From: CAZKJL01 sp964553135 | GTDB lineage: Bacteria; Patescibacteriota; Gracilibacteria; Peribacterales; Peribacteraceae | DNA: 64,000 nucleotides | Assembly (NCBI GenBank): GCA_964553135.1 | Contig: CAZKJL010000001.1 | Span: forward strand, 806,001-870,000 | Reading direction: 5' to 3' | In this document: positions 1-7,744 of the stretch, one piece after another | Layout: every line of letters starts with the position of its first letter | How positions within the stretch are numbered: position 1 is the first letter of the stretch | Translations under genes and position numbers: made by a program | The notes under the pieces: model-generated | Databases searched by the model: none | The model's input: only the letters and a program-made list of their open reading frames with translations | Told to the model about the DNA's origin: nothing

Positions 1-2490
1 ATGCATCACGTTGCCATTGCCGTCATGGACGTGGGCATAAGGATGTCTAGGTTCAGTATCCGTAGACATGTATTTCTCCTGTGAGAAATCGACTCGGTTT
101 CCCTCAACGAAGACAGCAAAGTCTGCATGCGTGTGGTTCGGATCAGGATTTACAGCTGGACCTGCAGAGCTGATCCTTGCGAAGCCAAAGAAGAGTGCCG
201 TGAATCCAATGGCCATGACGTAGGGCGCGATGTCCGAAAGCCAGTTCTTCTTCTGAGGATGGAAACCCTTCAGAAGAAGCGAATTGGTGACTACAGAAAC
301 CGAGCTGAAGGCCATGGCGAGTCCTGCAAGCTCAGGACGCAGCACAATGCCGAAGTCCATAAACAGGCGTGCTGCGATAGGAATGCCAATAATATTGTAG
401 AACAATGCAAAGAACATATTCTGCTTGATCTTGCTCACCGTCGCTCGGCTGAGCTTTATCGCTGTCACAACATCTCTGAGATCGTTCTTCACGAGCACAA
501 TGCCACCTGTTTCCATGGCAATGTCTGTTCCACTGCCCATAGCGATGCCCAAATTCGCTTGAGCAAGTGCGGGACTGTCATTAATGCCATCTCCAACCAT
601 TGCCACTCTCTTGCCTTGCTCCTGTAGCTTTTTTACTTCATTGGCCTTCTCGTCAGGGAGAACTTCTGCCAAGACATTACTAATGCCAAGACTTCCAGCT
701 ATCGCTTGAGCCGTGCGCTTGTTATCCCCTGTGATCATGTACACCTCAATTCCCATACTCCGAAGCTGTTGTATAGCTTCCTTGGACGTTCCTTTGACAG
801 TATCCGCAACAGCGACGATCCCAAGCACCCTGCTCTTATCCGCAAGCAGCATGGCGGTCTTCCCTTCGGTCTCCAATTTCTGAAGCTTTAATTCAGCTTC
901 TCCAATTGCAATTTTTTCCCGCTCCATAAGCTTACGGTTTCCGAGGAAATACTTTTCTCCGTTGATTGATCCTTCCACACCATGTCCTGGTATTGCACCG
1001 AATCTCTCTACTGTGAAAAGAGATAATTGCATTTCTACTGCCCGCTTCACGATGCTTTCAGCAAGAGGATGTTCGGAGCCTTGCTCTAAGCTCGCTGCAA
1101 TTTGCAGGATTTCTGTTTCTGATCCCTGAAAGGCAAGAATATCTGTCACTTCAGGCTTCCCCTTGGTAAGGGTGCCTGTCTTATCAAAGACAATTGCATC
1201 GATCTTGTTTGCAGCCTCCAATGGTTCACCACCACGGATAAGAATGCCCTGCTCAGCACCCTTCCCCGTTGCAACCATGATGCTTGTAGGTGTCGCAAGC
1301 CCAAGAGCGCAAGGACAAGCGATTACAAGAACGGAAACTGCTGCAAGGAGCGCGAATGTGACGGAAGCACCAATAAAGAACCAACCAATAAGAGTGACGA
1401 TGGCTATCACAATCACTGCAGGTACAAACCATGAAGACACCCAATCGGCAAAGTTCTGAATGGGTGCCTTGGAACCCTGTGCTTCCTCCACGAATCTGAT
1501 TATTCGTGCGAGAGCAGTTTCTGAGCCAACTTTTTCAGCACGAAACTCGAAGCTGCCATTTTTGTTCATCGTCGCCCCAAACACACGATCACCCTCTTTT
1601 TTCTCTGTGGGAATGCTTTCCCCCGTAAGCATGGATTCATCCACAGATGAGAGTCCTTTTATCACTATGCCATCTACGGGGATCTTCTCTCCTGGCCGCA
1701 CAACTACCGTATCACCGATTTGGACATCCTCAATCGGCACATCGATAGTTTGTCCATTGCGGAGCACTCGTGCTGTTTTTGCTTGGAGTCCCATGAGCTT
1801 CTGAATCGCAGCTGACGTTCTTCCTTTCGCCCGTGCCTCCATCCATTTACCAAGGAGGACGAATGTGATGAGTAAGGCTGCAACTTCAAAATAGAGATCA
1901 TGCATCTCCCCAATCACCGTGCCATACGTCACAACGTGAACGATGAGGTTATAAACGCTGTATAAATAGGCAGTAAGGGTTCCAATCGCAATGAGACTAT
2001 CCATGCTGAAACTGAACATTCGAGCGCTCGACCAGAATCCTCTGAAGAACCCTGCTCCTAGCCAAAACTGCACGGGAGTGGCGAGAATAAGCGATACTAT
2101 TCCCATGTACGGCATGATTTCCCAATGCAATGGCGACTCAGGGAAAAATGACAGCACCATAAATCCAAGCATCGGAAGACTTAGGACAAGCCCGATGAAG
2201 AATTTCTTGCGATAGGCTGAGATCTCTTTCTCCTGGCGCTTCCTGTCTGTATCAACACCGTGATGGCTGTGCGGATCATGCATTTCTGCACCGTAGCCAG
2301 CAGCTTTCACGGCATCGATGAGTCCTTTCTCGTTTACGAGATCAGGATTAAAACGAATGCGGGCTTTATTAGCTCCATAATTCACATTCGCTTCTTCAAC
2401 ACCTGCAGTCTTTTTAAGCTTGCGGGTGATGAGAGCACTGCAACTGGCACAATGCATGCCAGTGATGTTAAGTGTGCATTGGGAAGACAT
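1..2490 (-). CDS. copA: Copper-translocating P1B-type ATPase with His-rich C-terminal extension (3' end beyond window)
   Basis: Exports Cu(I) across the cytoplasmic membrane using ATP. The reading frame stays open from the ATG at 2490 to the window edge (830 codons visible). In order it shows an N-terminal HMA domain with GMHCASC, paired membrane helices, the actuator TGES motif, the CPC transport motif in ACPCALG, DKTGT with the phosphorylated Asp, and the GDGIND hinge. After the last helices the protein does not stop. It continues with about 60 residues holding HTHADF and HVHDGNG, a His-rich segment also known as a separate small domain in other prokaryotes. It is the last visible gene of a csoR-chaperone-copA operon, starting 6 bases after the chaperone stop. 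Domain calls are direct; copper rather than silver specificity follows from the family and neighbours. Confidence 0.95.
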   Translation of the reverse strand, partial: MSSQCTLNITGMHCASCSALITRKLKKTAGVEEANVNYGANKARIRFNPDLVNEKGLIDAVKAAGYGAEMHDPHSHHGVDTDRKRQEKEISAYRKKFFIGLVLSLPMLGFMVLSFFPESPLHWEIMPYMGIVSLILATPVQFWLGAGFFRGFWSSARMFSFSMDSLIAIGTLTAYLYSVYNLIVHVVTYGTVIGEMHDLYFEVAALLITFVLLGKWMEARAKGRTSAAIQKLMGLQAKTARVLRNGQTIDVPIEDVQIGDTVVVRPGEKIPVDGIVIKGLSSVDESMLTGESIPTEKKEGDRVFGATMNKNGSFEFRAEKVGSETALARIIRFVEEAQGSKAPIQNFADWVSSWFVPAVIVIAIVTLIGWFFIGASVTFALLAAVSVLVIACPCALGLATPTSIMVATGKGAEQGILIRGGEPLEAANKIDAIVFDKTGTLTKGKPEVTDILAFQGSETEILQIAASLEQGSEHPLAESIVKRAVEMQLSLFTVERFGAIPGHGVEGSINGEKYFLGNRKLMEREKIAIGEAELKLQKLETEGKTAMLLADKSRVLGIVAVADTVKGTSKEAIQQLRSMGIEVYMITGDNKRTAQAIAGSLGISNVLAEVLPDEKANEVKKLQEQGKRVAMVGDGINDSPALAQANLGIAMGSGTDIAMETGGIVLVKNDLRDVVTAIKLSRATVSKIKQNMFFALFYNIIGIPIAARLFMDFGIVLRPELAGLAMAFSSVSVVTNSLLLKGFHPQKKNWLSDIAPYVMAIGFTALFFGFARISSAGPAVNPDPNHTHADFAVFVEGNRVDFSQEKYMSTDTEPRHPYAHVHDGNGNVMH

Positions 2491-2496
2491 GGTAAA

Positions 2497-2712
2497 TCAG
2501 GAAATGGCTTGAATCTTGTATTTCTCATCAAGTGACTCGATCTCTTCTTTCCATTTTTGAAGATCTAAGTTTTCATCATGAGCCAATACAACTTTCTTTG
2601 TATCAATATCAACATCTACCTGTTTGATGGCGGGAAATTCACTGCTGACATCTTTAATGAGAGCTGCACAAGCAGCGCAGTGAATTCCAGGAATTGAGAA
2701 TGTGGTTTCCAT
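2497..2712 (-). CDS. Small heavy-metal-associated (HMA) protein, CopZ-like copper chaperone
   Basis: A 71-residue single HMA domain. The metal-binding loop GIHCAAC lies near residues 8-14, with the usual beta-alpha-beta pattern after it. Family members bind Cu(I) through the two Cys and hand it to the N-terminal domain of CopA or to CsoR. It sits between csoR and copA with gaps of 22 and 6 bases, so co-transcription is very likely. The C-terminal half is somewhat shorter and more acidic/lysine-rich than typical CopZ. Metal identity is inferred from the operon. Confidence 0.88.
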   Translation of the reverse strand: METTFSIPGIHCAACAALIKDVSSEFPAIKQVDVDIDTKKVVLAHDENLDLQKWKEEIESLDEKYKIQAIS

Positions 2713-2734
2713 AGATGCTAGAGAGGAAAAGGAA

Positions 2735-3004
2735 TTAGCGACGGGAGAGACCGACTACATGTAGCACTTCATTGATGAAGGCTTCTTTATCGGTTGGAGT
2801 AGAAAGCTTTTTGGCTGCACAGGTATGCAGATGGCTTTCAAGGACCGCAGACTGGATATGCTTCAGGTGTCCTTGCATCGCTAGAGCGAGTTCAAGGATC
2901 TCCGTGCAATATGCATCTTCTTCCACTTGCTTTCGCAATTTGGCCGTCAGTCCTTCGAGCCGCTTCACGGCATCGAGTGTTTTCTTCTTTGCATCATCTC
3001 TCAT
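2735..3004 (-). CDS. csoR: CsoR-family copper-sensing transcriptional repressor
   Basis: An 89-residue all-helical CsoR/RcnR-type (DUF156) repressor that releases DNA on binding Cu(I). The ligand triad is visible with the family spacing: Cys33, His58 and Cys62 (25 and 4 residues apart, matching the C-H-C set of copper-binding CsoR and unlike the nickel/cobalt or formaldehyde branches). It is the first gene of the csoR-chaperone-copA operon. A promoter with overlapping GC-rich dyad lies directly upstream, consistent with autoregulation. The ATG at 3004 is chosen because the promoter and operator lie just before it. Confidence 0.93.
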   Translation of the reverse strand: MRDDAKKKTLDAVKRLEGLTAKLRKQVEEDAYCTEILELALAMQGHLKHIQSAVLESHLHTCAAKKLSTPTDKEAFINEVLHVVGLSRR

Positions 3005-3057
3005 ATTTGAAGGGGTAGGGGGTAGGGGTAGTATATCCCCCTATCCTTCAAAATCAA
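3005..3057 (-). promoter_or_regulatory. csoR promoter with overlapping CsoR-type operator
   Basis: On the minus strand a TTGATT -35 (3052-3057) and a TATACT -10 (3030-3035) are 16 bases apart. The same stretch is an imperfect dyad: TTGAAGG at one end is matched by CCTTCAA at the other, with runs of G then C between (TAGGGGG ... CCCCCTA). CsoR operators are G/C-tract dyads of this kind. The operator covers the -10 and the predicted start, so repression by occlusion is expected. Confidence 0.75.
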
Positions 3058-3064
3058 GACCTGA

Positions 3065-3673
3065 TTACAAACGCATAGCAGATCCACTCGCTGCCTCCTG
3101 AATGGCAGCGCCAATTGCTTCAATGGTGCTCTCTACTCTCTTCCCATTCACGAAGAACGTTGGTGTTCCGTTCACGCCAAGCTGTTCTCCCTCCTGCTGA
3201 GAGGCTTCGACTATTGTCATCTTGATATTGGATTTCCTGCACCGCTCGAATAGATCCATATCAAGACCCAGATCCGTTGCCCACTTGGAAATCGCCGCAG
3301 GACTTAAGTCGTCTTGGTTCTCGTAATCCATTTCCTCGAATTCCCAGAACTTCCCCTGATCTGCAGCACACTCGGCAGCCTCAGCTGCTTCTTTGGAATA
3401 GCGATGATTGGGATAGATCGGGAAATGCTTCACTTCGTAGCGCATCTGATCACCATATTGTGCAAGGAGCGGCTGGATGACTCTCGTCTGCGCTGCGCGG
3501 CATGCTTCACACTGGAGATCAATGAATTCCGTTACAGTGACAGCAGAATTGATATTACTCCTTGGATGAGGAGGGCGGTTGGACTGGGTATCGATCCCTG
3601 TTGTATCAACACTGCAAGCGGTGAGCAGCAGGAGCGATCCGATGACCGAAGGAAGAAGATACTGTTTTCTCAT
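3065..3673 (-). CDS. DsbA-like thioredoxin-fold lipoprotein
   Basis: A 202-residue secreted thiol-disulfide oxidoreductase of the DsbA/thioredoxin_4 type. The N-terminus has a lipoprotein signal with LLTAC, so Cys20 should be lipidated. The active site is C-E-A-C (Cys55, Cys58) after a beta strand in TEFIDLQ, and the cis-Pro loop is GTPTFFV near the C-terminus. It probably forms or reshuffles disulfides in exported proteins outside the membrane. It follows another DsbA-like gene by 18 bases within the copper cluster; redox control of Cys-rich copper proteins is a reasonable inference. CEAC is less common than CPxC and may shift the redox potential. Confidence 0.85.
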   Translation of the reverse strand: MRKQYLLPSVIGSLLLLTACSVDTTGIDTQSNRPPHPRSNINSAVTVTEFIDLQCEACRAAQTRVIQPLLAQYGDQMRYEVKHFPIYPNHRYSKEAAEAAECAADQGKFWEFEEMDYENQDDLSPAAISKWATDLGLDMDLFERCRKSNIKMTIVEASQQEGEQLGVNGTPTFFVNGKRVESTIEAIGAAIQEAASGSAMRL

Positions 3674-3691
3674 AGGAATGATTGGAAAGAA

Positions 3692-4477
3692 TTATTGCAA
3701 CATAGAGTCGATTGCCTGTTGGAAATTAGAAAAGGGAACCGCACCGCTGATTTGCTGCGTTTTCCCATCGGGTCCGAGCACCCAGAAGCCAGGTGTTCCA
3801 TTCACACCAGAGGCTGAACCATCAGCCATGTCCTTCTGTACCTCGTCTTTGTGCGTTCCGTTATCAAGACATGTATTGAAGGTGCTTGTATTGAGCTTCA
3901 GATCGGCTGCGTACTGCTTGAGTGTTGGAATGATGTCTGTCGAATTGCTCCATGCAGCTTGTGTCTCGAAGATTTTGTCATGCATCTCCCAGAATTTTCC
4001 TTGGTCATCCGCACACTCAGTTGCCTCAGCCGTCTTTTGTGCATGTGGGTGGAAACTCAGAGGGAAATCGCGCACGACATATTTCACCTTACCCGTATCG
4101 ATATAGTCTTTCTTAAGCTGCCCGTAGGTATTTGTGTAATGCCTGCCACAGAATGGACATTGATAATCGGTGAATTCCACAACAGTGACAGGAGCACTTT
4201 CTTCGCCAAGAGTCGGATCGTCATCAACTGTGGGCGGTATGGCGGGTACCTGGGGAGTGGGATCTGCAGCTGTAGGCGTTGGCGCTTGGGCGACCTGCTG
4301 TGCTGCTGGAGCACCCGCAGCAAGTGAGAAACGTCCTGCGTTGAGGGAGCCAAGGCCAAAACCGACTATGATGCCCATCAGACCGATTGAGACGGCGAAC
4401 CATGGATTATTGCCAGAGCCAATGTGGGAGTTCGTAGGAGCCTGTTCTGGTGAATCTTGCCATTTGAGTGAAGCCAT
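3692..4477 (-). CDS. Membrane-anchored DsbA-like thioredoxin-fold protein
   Basis: A 261-residue protein with a short cytoplasmic start, one membrane helix at about residues 26-47, an Ala/Pro linker to about 85, then a DsbA-like domain. The active site is C-P-F-C (Cys107-Cys110) in TDYQCPFC and the cis-Pro loop is GVNGTPGFW. The helical insertion carries TEC and NTC cysteines. This is the usual order of domain halves and gives a useful comparison for the swapped protein at 30446. It lies between the HMA/UreH/cupredoxin gene and the DsbA-like lipoprotein, with short gaps that suggest one transcript. Confidence 0.87.
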   Translation of the reverse strand: MASLKWQDSPEQAPTNSHIGSGNNPWFAVSIGLMGIIVGFGLGSLNAGRFSLAAGAPAAQQVAQAPTPTAADPTPQVPAIPPTVDDDPTLGEESAPVTVVEFTDYQCPFCGRHYTNTYGQLKKDYIDTGKVKYVVRDFPLSFHPHAQKTAEATECADDQGKFWEMHDKIFETQAAWSNSTDIIPTLKQYAADLKLNTSTFNTCLDNGTHKDEVQKDMADGSASGVNGTPGFWVLGPDGKTQQISGAVPFSNFQQAIDSMLQ

Positions 4478-4505
4478 AATTCAGAGAGAAAATTAGATAA
4501 AGCGA

Positions 4506-5870
4506 TTAAATGACATTGAATGAGCCTCGTACCATGCCCATTGAACACATGAAGGCTAATTGGCCTTTCTGTGGCGCGGTGAACTCAATGATGTTTTCAC
4601 CATTTTGAAGTGCTTGTGACACATTCAGAGCAGGAATCGTCATGATGCTTGTGCATCCTGTGGCCCCCGTGCCATCAACCTTCCAACGGACAGGTACACC
4701 TGCTTTGATCGTAAGATTCTGAGGTTCGTAACCATAGCGTGTCACTTTCATTGATATTTCCTGAACGTTGCCATTGATGGTCGGCGCTGTGTCCATCTGG
4801 CGATTACCTCCTGCCAGAACAGATGAAAAATTGAATCCTGTGAGTGCAAAACCGCTATTGAGATTGAAGAGGGCAAGCAAGAGGACGAGTGCACCAGAAA
4901 AGCGCAGGAGGATGCGTGAGAAACTACCCGTTGCCGTTGAAGAGATAGCGCTAATTCCAAGGAGAGAGGGCAATGTGCCAAGTGCAAAAACGAACATCAT
5001 CAGCCCTCCTGTAAGGAAGCTCCCCGATGCAAGTGCCGCAAGCTGCAGGGATTGCGTGAAGCCGCATGGCAAGAAGAAGGTGAAAGCTCCAAGCGTAAAG
5101 GGTGCGGCAGGATGATCGCTCTCGGAGAGGTTTGCGATCCATCGAGAGAATTTCTTAGGAGGTCGGATGGGAAAGCTACCCTTAGGAATAAGCCCCAAGA
5201 TTGAAAGTGCGAGATAGAGCATGATTAGGGCCACAATAATATTCATGTAACCGCTCATCCGTGTAGAAAGCGTGATCGATTGCCCTAGAACCCCTACAAG
5301 GCCACCAAGAATGAAATACGACACAATTCTGCCAATATTGAAGTGCAAGAGGGGCTTGAACTTCTGCCAAGGCGTTTCTGCCTGATGAATTTCGTTGTGC
5401 TTAGCAGCAAGCGCAACAAGCAGGCCTCCTGTTACGGCAAGACAGCTGCTAGTACCTGCAACCAGACCGATAATGAAGATCCCGCCCAGCGAGAGCGCTC
5501 CCGATGTGGATGGGGCGAGCGATACGATGTCGAAGGCCTGGAGGATTTTATATAGTGCAAAGATAACAAGCAGCGATACGCCAATCTCCAGCCACTTCCG
5601 CTTATCAGGTGAGATATTGGAAACTGAAGGGGCATCATCATCAATGACGCTGTAGCCCGCTTTTTCAATGACGGATGTGATGCGTTCTGCGCTTGGCAGC
5701 TGGTCGGCTTCAGCAGTAATACGTGCGGTGCCGCTCTTGTGATCGACATCAACATGCTTGATGCCAGGAATAGCTTTGAGCTTTCTTTCAAGGAGCAGCT
5801 CGCAGCTCGCACACGTCATTCCACTGATGCAGACGGTTGCATAGCGTTCGTGTGAAGGTATTTGAGACAT
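4506..5870 (-). CDS. HMA domain / UreH-like (SafE-DsbD-like) membrane domain / cupredoxin fusion protein
   Basis: A 454-residue three-part copper protein. Residues about 10-75 form an HMA domain with GMTCASC (Cys20, Cys23). Residues about 90-340 contain roughly six to eight membrane helices of the UreH-like/TauE-SafE/DsbD superfamily, including the FFLPCGF segment with a membrane Cys. Residues about 365-454 form a cupredoxin-like domain with GATGCTS and FMCSMGMVRG, which supplies Cys and Met ligands. The order suggests that Cu is taken on the cytoplasmic side, moved or sensed through the membrane part, and held outside by the cupredoxin. This architecture is known from bacterial copper loci, but its exact activity is not established. 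Confidence 0.85.
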   Translation of the reverse strand: MSQIPSHERYATVCISGMTCASCELLLERKLKAIPGIKHVDVDHKSGTARITAEADQLPSAERITSVIEKAGYSVIDDDAPSVSNISPDKRKWLEIGVSLLVIFALYKILQAFDIVSLAPSTSGALSLGGIFIIGLVAGTSSCLAVTGGLLVALAAKHNEIHQAETPWQKFKPLLHFNIGRIVSYFILGGLVGVLGQSITLSTRMSGYMNIIVALIMLYLALSILGLIPKGSFPIRPPKKFSRWIANLSESDHPAAPFTLGAFTFFLPCGFTQSLQLAALASGSFLTGGLMMFVFALGTLPSLLGISAISSTATGSFSRILLRFSGALVLLLALFNLNSGFALTGFNFSSVLAGGNRQMDTAPTINGNVQEISMKVTRYGYEPQNLTIKAGVPVRWKVDGTGATGCTSIMTIPALNVSQALQNGENIIEFTAPQKGQLAFMCSMGMVRGSFNVI

Positions 5871-5941
5871 AAAGCGAGGAAAGTAAAAATATAAACGAAT
5901 GAACCAGACACAAGCTGGCTACTTCAAAATAATATTCTCAC

Positions 5942-6397
5942 TTATTCTCGCAGTACGATTGTTCGTGTAATAGATGTCTGAAGCTTAGGACCAGCGCGGG
6001 GCTTCAGCGCCACAGTATTAGGTTCTGGTAGCTCTAGTGAAAAGTGGATGGGTCGTACTGCAAACTTGAGAAGATCTTTCTGTGAAGAGTGAGTTGCTAT
6101 TGCAGTGGATGGCGAGTGTTCTGAAAGGCAATGACCATCATTGCAGGGCATGCCCTCTCCTCCCATATCAGCAGCATGATGTTTCGGGCGAATAACCGCC
6201 ACGCATCCATCGCAATGCAATGGAGACATGGCGTTTGCAGGAGTCATTACCATTTCTGTGACCTGTTCCATTTCTTGCATGTCATGATCCATGGGCATGG
6301 CTTCTTCGCCATATGCCATGGCCATAGGCATGAAACAAAAGTTGCTTAACAATATTTGTGAGGCAACTACAACCGCTGGAATAATCTTCATTCTCAT
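5942..6397 (-). CDS. Secreted Met/His/Cys-rich putative metal-binding protein
   Basis: A 151-residue protein of unknown family. It has a signal peptide (to about residue 28) followed by a segment rich in Met, His and acidic residues (EEAMPMDHDMQEME), then HCDGC, PKHH and CNDGHC motifs, and a plainer C-terminal third. Met/His-rich secreted segments of this kind are typical of periplasmic copper carriers. Its place at the head of the copper cluster supports that role, but no enzymatic signature is seen. The first ATG is used because a good promoter ends 8 bases before it. Confidence 0.7.
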   Translation of the reverse strand: MRMKIIPAVVVASQILLSNFCFMPMAMAYGEEAMPMDHDMQEMEQVTEMVMTPANAMSPLHCDGCVAVIRPKHHAADMGGEGMPCNDGHCLSEHSPSTAIATHSSQKDLLKFAVRPIHFSLELPEPNTVALKPRAGPKLQTSITRTIVLRE

Positions 6398-6405
6398 CTG
6401 AGCGA

Positions 6406-6434
6406 AATATACGCCCTTTGCTATCAGATCACAA
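6406..6434 (-). promoter_or_regulatory. Promoter of the Met/His-rich secreted protein gene, leaderless type
   Basis: TTGTGA (-35, 6429-6434) and TATATT (-10, 6406-6411) on the minus strand are separated by 17 bases. Only 8 bases lie between the -10 and the ATG at 6397, so transcription should start at or next to the start codon. No Shine-Dalgarno sequence fits in the gap. Confidence 0.6.
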
Positions 6435-6487
6435 TAATCACTCTTGCAAGTAGAAGCTTATCAATAAGCCACGTCTGCATTGATAGT

Positions 6488-7405
6488 TCATTGGACACGA
6501 ATTGGCTGCATCATCACAGCATGGTTTTTCAGCCTATCCAGGTTATGAAAGTACCTCTGTGTAGTGGCAGGATTGGAGTGGCGCGCAAAATCCTGTGCGG
6601 CAATCAGGGTCGCTCCCCCGTTAATGAGGTGAGTAATGGAAGAATGTCTCAGCGAGTGTGTACTTACATGTGGATGATCAATACCAAGTCCTTTTAGTCT
6701 AATTTTCACCATATGCTGGATACTGCGCCTCGCAATCCGCTCCTTTGCCCGATGAGTCGTACCTACGAACAAAGGATCTGTCTCTTGAAGTGTGCCACGT
6801 GTCTCCAAGTAGGATTTGATAGCCGCATCCACATCATCACGTATGCGAGTATCGATGTTCTTTCCTCCCTTTCCTCGCACTTTCAACACCAAACACCCGT
6901 CTGTTTGTACCAAATCCCCAACGTTCGCTAGCGTGATCTCGCAGACCCGAAGACCATTGATAAGCAGCAAAGCGATAATTGCCTTATCTCTTTTGCCTCT
7001 AGTTGTTTCAGATTCAATAGAACCAATCAGTTGATTACATTCAGCCAGACTCAGAATTTCCCTAGTTGTTTCATTACTGACCTTTGGGAGTTTTAAGCCA
7101 GAGGCAGGATTAATTGGTATGACACCCTGCTCATAAAGAAAATAGAAAAGTCTTCGTAAAACTGTGAGCTTCTTTGCGATAGTTGCAGGCTTTAAGTTCC
7201 TGTCTTCTAGGCCTTCTTTATAGGCAATAAGATCGTGCAATGTAACCTCCACTGCTCTCTTCTCAACATTTCGATAGAAAAGCTCTATTTCGGCTTTATA
7301 ATCACGTTTTGTATTGAAGCATGACTGGTTACGGATAAAAGAAAGAATATGATCTGATGCAGGTTCCATTATTGCTGCCGTTGCTTCTATAGGTACTAAT
7401 TGCAT
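6488..7405 (-). CDS. Tyrosine recombinase / integrase (XerC/D-like)
   Basis: A 305-residue site-specific recombinase. The N-terminal SAM-like core-binding domain spans about 15-105 and the catalytic domain about 115-300. Visible catalytic residues are Arg153 (GLRVCE), Lys near 180 (VRGKGGK), His250 and Arg253 (HSLRH), His276 (ARHSNP) and Tyr285 (QRYFHN), so the enzyme looks intact. The divergent excisionase-like gene and the accessory nature of the neighbours suggest that it moved the island rather than serving as the chromosomal Xer resolvase. A dyad overlaps its promoter region. The ATG at 7405 lies 5 bases from that dyad. Confidence 0.92.
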   Translation of the reverse strand: MQLVPIEATAAIMEPASDHILSFIRNQSCFNTKRDYKAEIELFYRNVEKRAVEVTLHDLIAYKEGLEDRNLKPATIAKKLTVLRRLFYFLYEQGVIPINPASGLKLPKVSNETTREILSLAECNQLIGSIESETTRGKRDKAIIALLLINGLRVCEITLANVGDLVQTDGCLVLKVRGKGGKNIDTRIRDDVDAAIKSYLETRGTLQETDPLFVGTTHRAKERIARRSIQHMVKIRLKGLGIDHPHVSTHSLRHSSITHLINGGATLIAAQDFARHSNPATTQRYFHNLDRLKNHAVMMQPIRVQ

Positions 7406-7410
7406 GCTTG

Positions 7411-7432
7411 AAGCCTATCACATAGTAGGCTT
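7411..7432. promoter_or_regulatory. Perfect 7-bp dyad between integrase and excisionase genes
   Basis: AAGCCTA at 7411-7417 is mirrored by TAGGCTT at 7426-7432, with 8 bases between. On the minus strand it overlaps a candidate -10 (TACTAT) that is preceded by TTGAAT about 18 bases upstream. The position fits a repressor operator for the integrase promoter. The protein that binds it is not known; the small HTH protein encoded at 7469 is a candidate. Confidence 0.5.
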
Positions 7433-7468
7433 TAAGCCAACTATTATTCAAAGACTTATGGAAGCAAA

Positions 7469-7705
7469 ATGGTAGGCATGAAGCAAACGAAGCAAAAAGC
7501 GATGGGAAGAACTGATGTAGCCGAATATCTAGGTGTTTCGCGTCAGTACGTTGATAAAATTGTGAAAGAGGCGAAGCTGCCCTTTCAGGAAACTTCTGCT
7601 GGGATCATCTTTATGGAAAGTGATGTATTGGCATACAAAAATGAGCGTATGAAGAAAGCTAAAAGTGATACCCGCATTCGTCTGAAGAAGACTAAAAACA
7701 AGTAA
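7469..7705 (+). CDS. Excisionase-family / MerR-like helix-turn-helix protein
   Basis: A 78-residue basic DNA-binding protein. Residues about 12-65 match the winged helix-turn-helix of excisionases and DNA-binding domains of the AlpA/MerR type: GRTDVAEYLGVSRQYVDKIVK, then a strand, then FMESDVLAYK. The tail is very Lys/Arg-rich. It is divergent from the integrase with 63 bases between, the usual int/xis arrangement, so it may control excision direction or integrase transcription. The start could instead be the Met at 7478. Confidence 0.78.
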   Translation: MVGMKQTKQKAMGRTDVAEYLGVSRQYVDKIVKEAKLPFQETSAGIIFMESDVLAYKNERMKKAKSDTRIRLKKTKNK

Positions 7706-7711
7706 CCATTT

Positions 7712-7735
7712 CGCAGTATTCGCATTCTGTGCAAT
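7712..7735 (+). repeat. Left copy of an imperfect 24-bp direct repeat flanking the STAND nuclease gene
   Basis: CGCAGTA, five variable bases, then ATTCTGTGCAAT. The same ends recur at 12890-12913 (20 of 24 positions identical, same orientation). This copy lies between the excisionase-like stop codon and the 3' end of the STAND gene. Confidence 0.6.
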
Positions 7736-7744
7736 GGCGCATTT

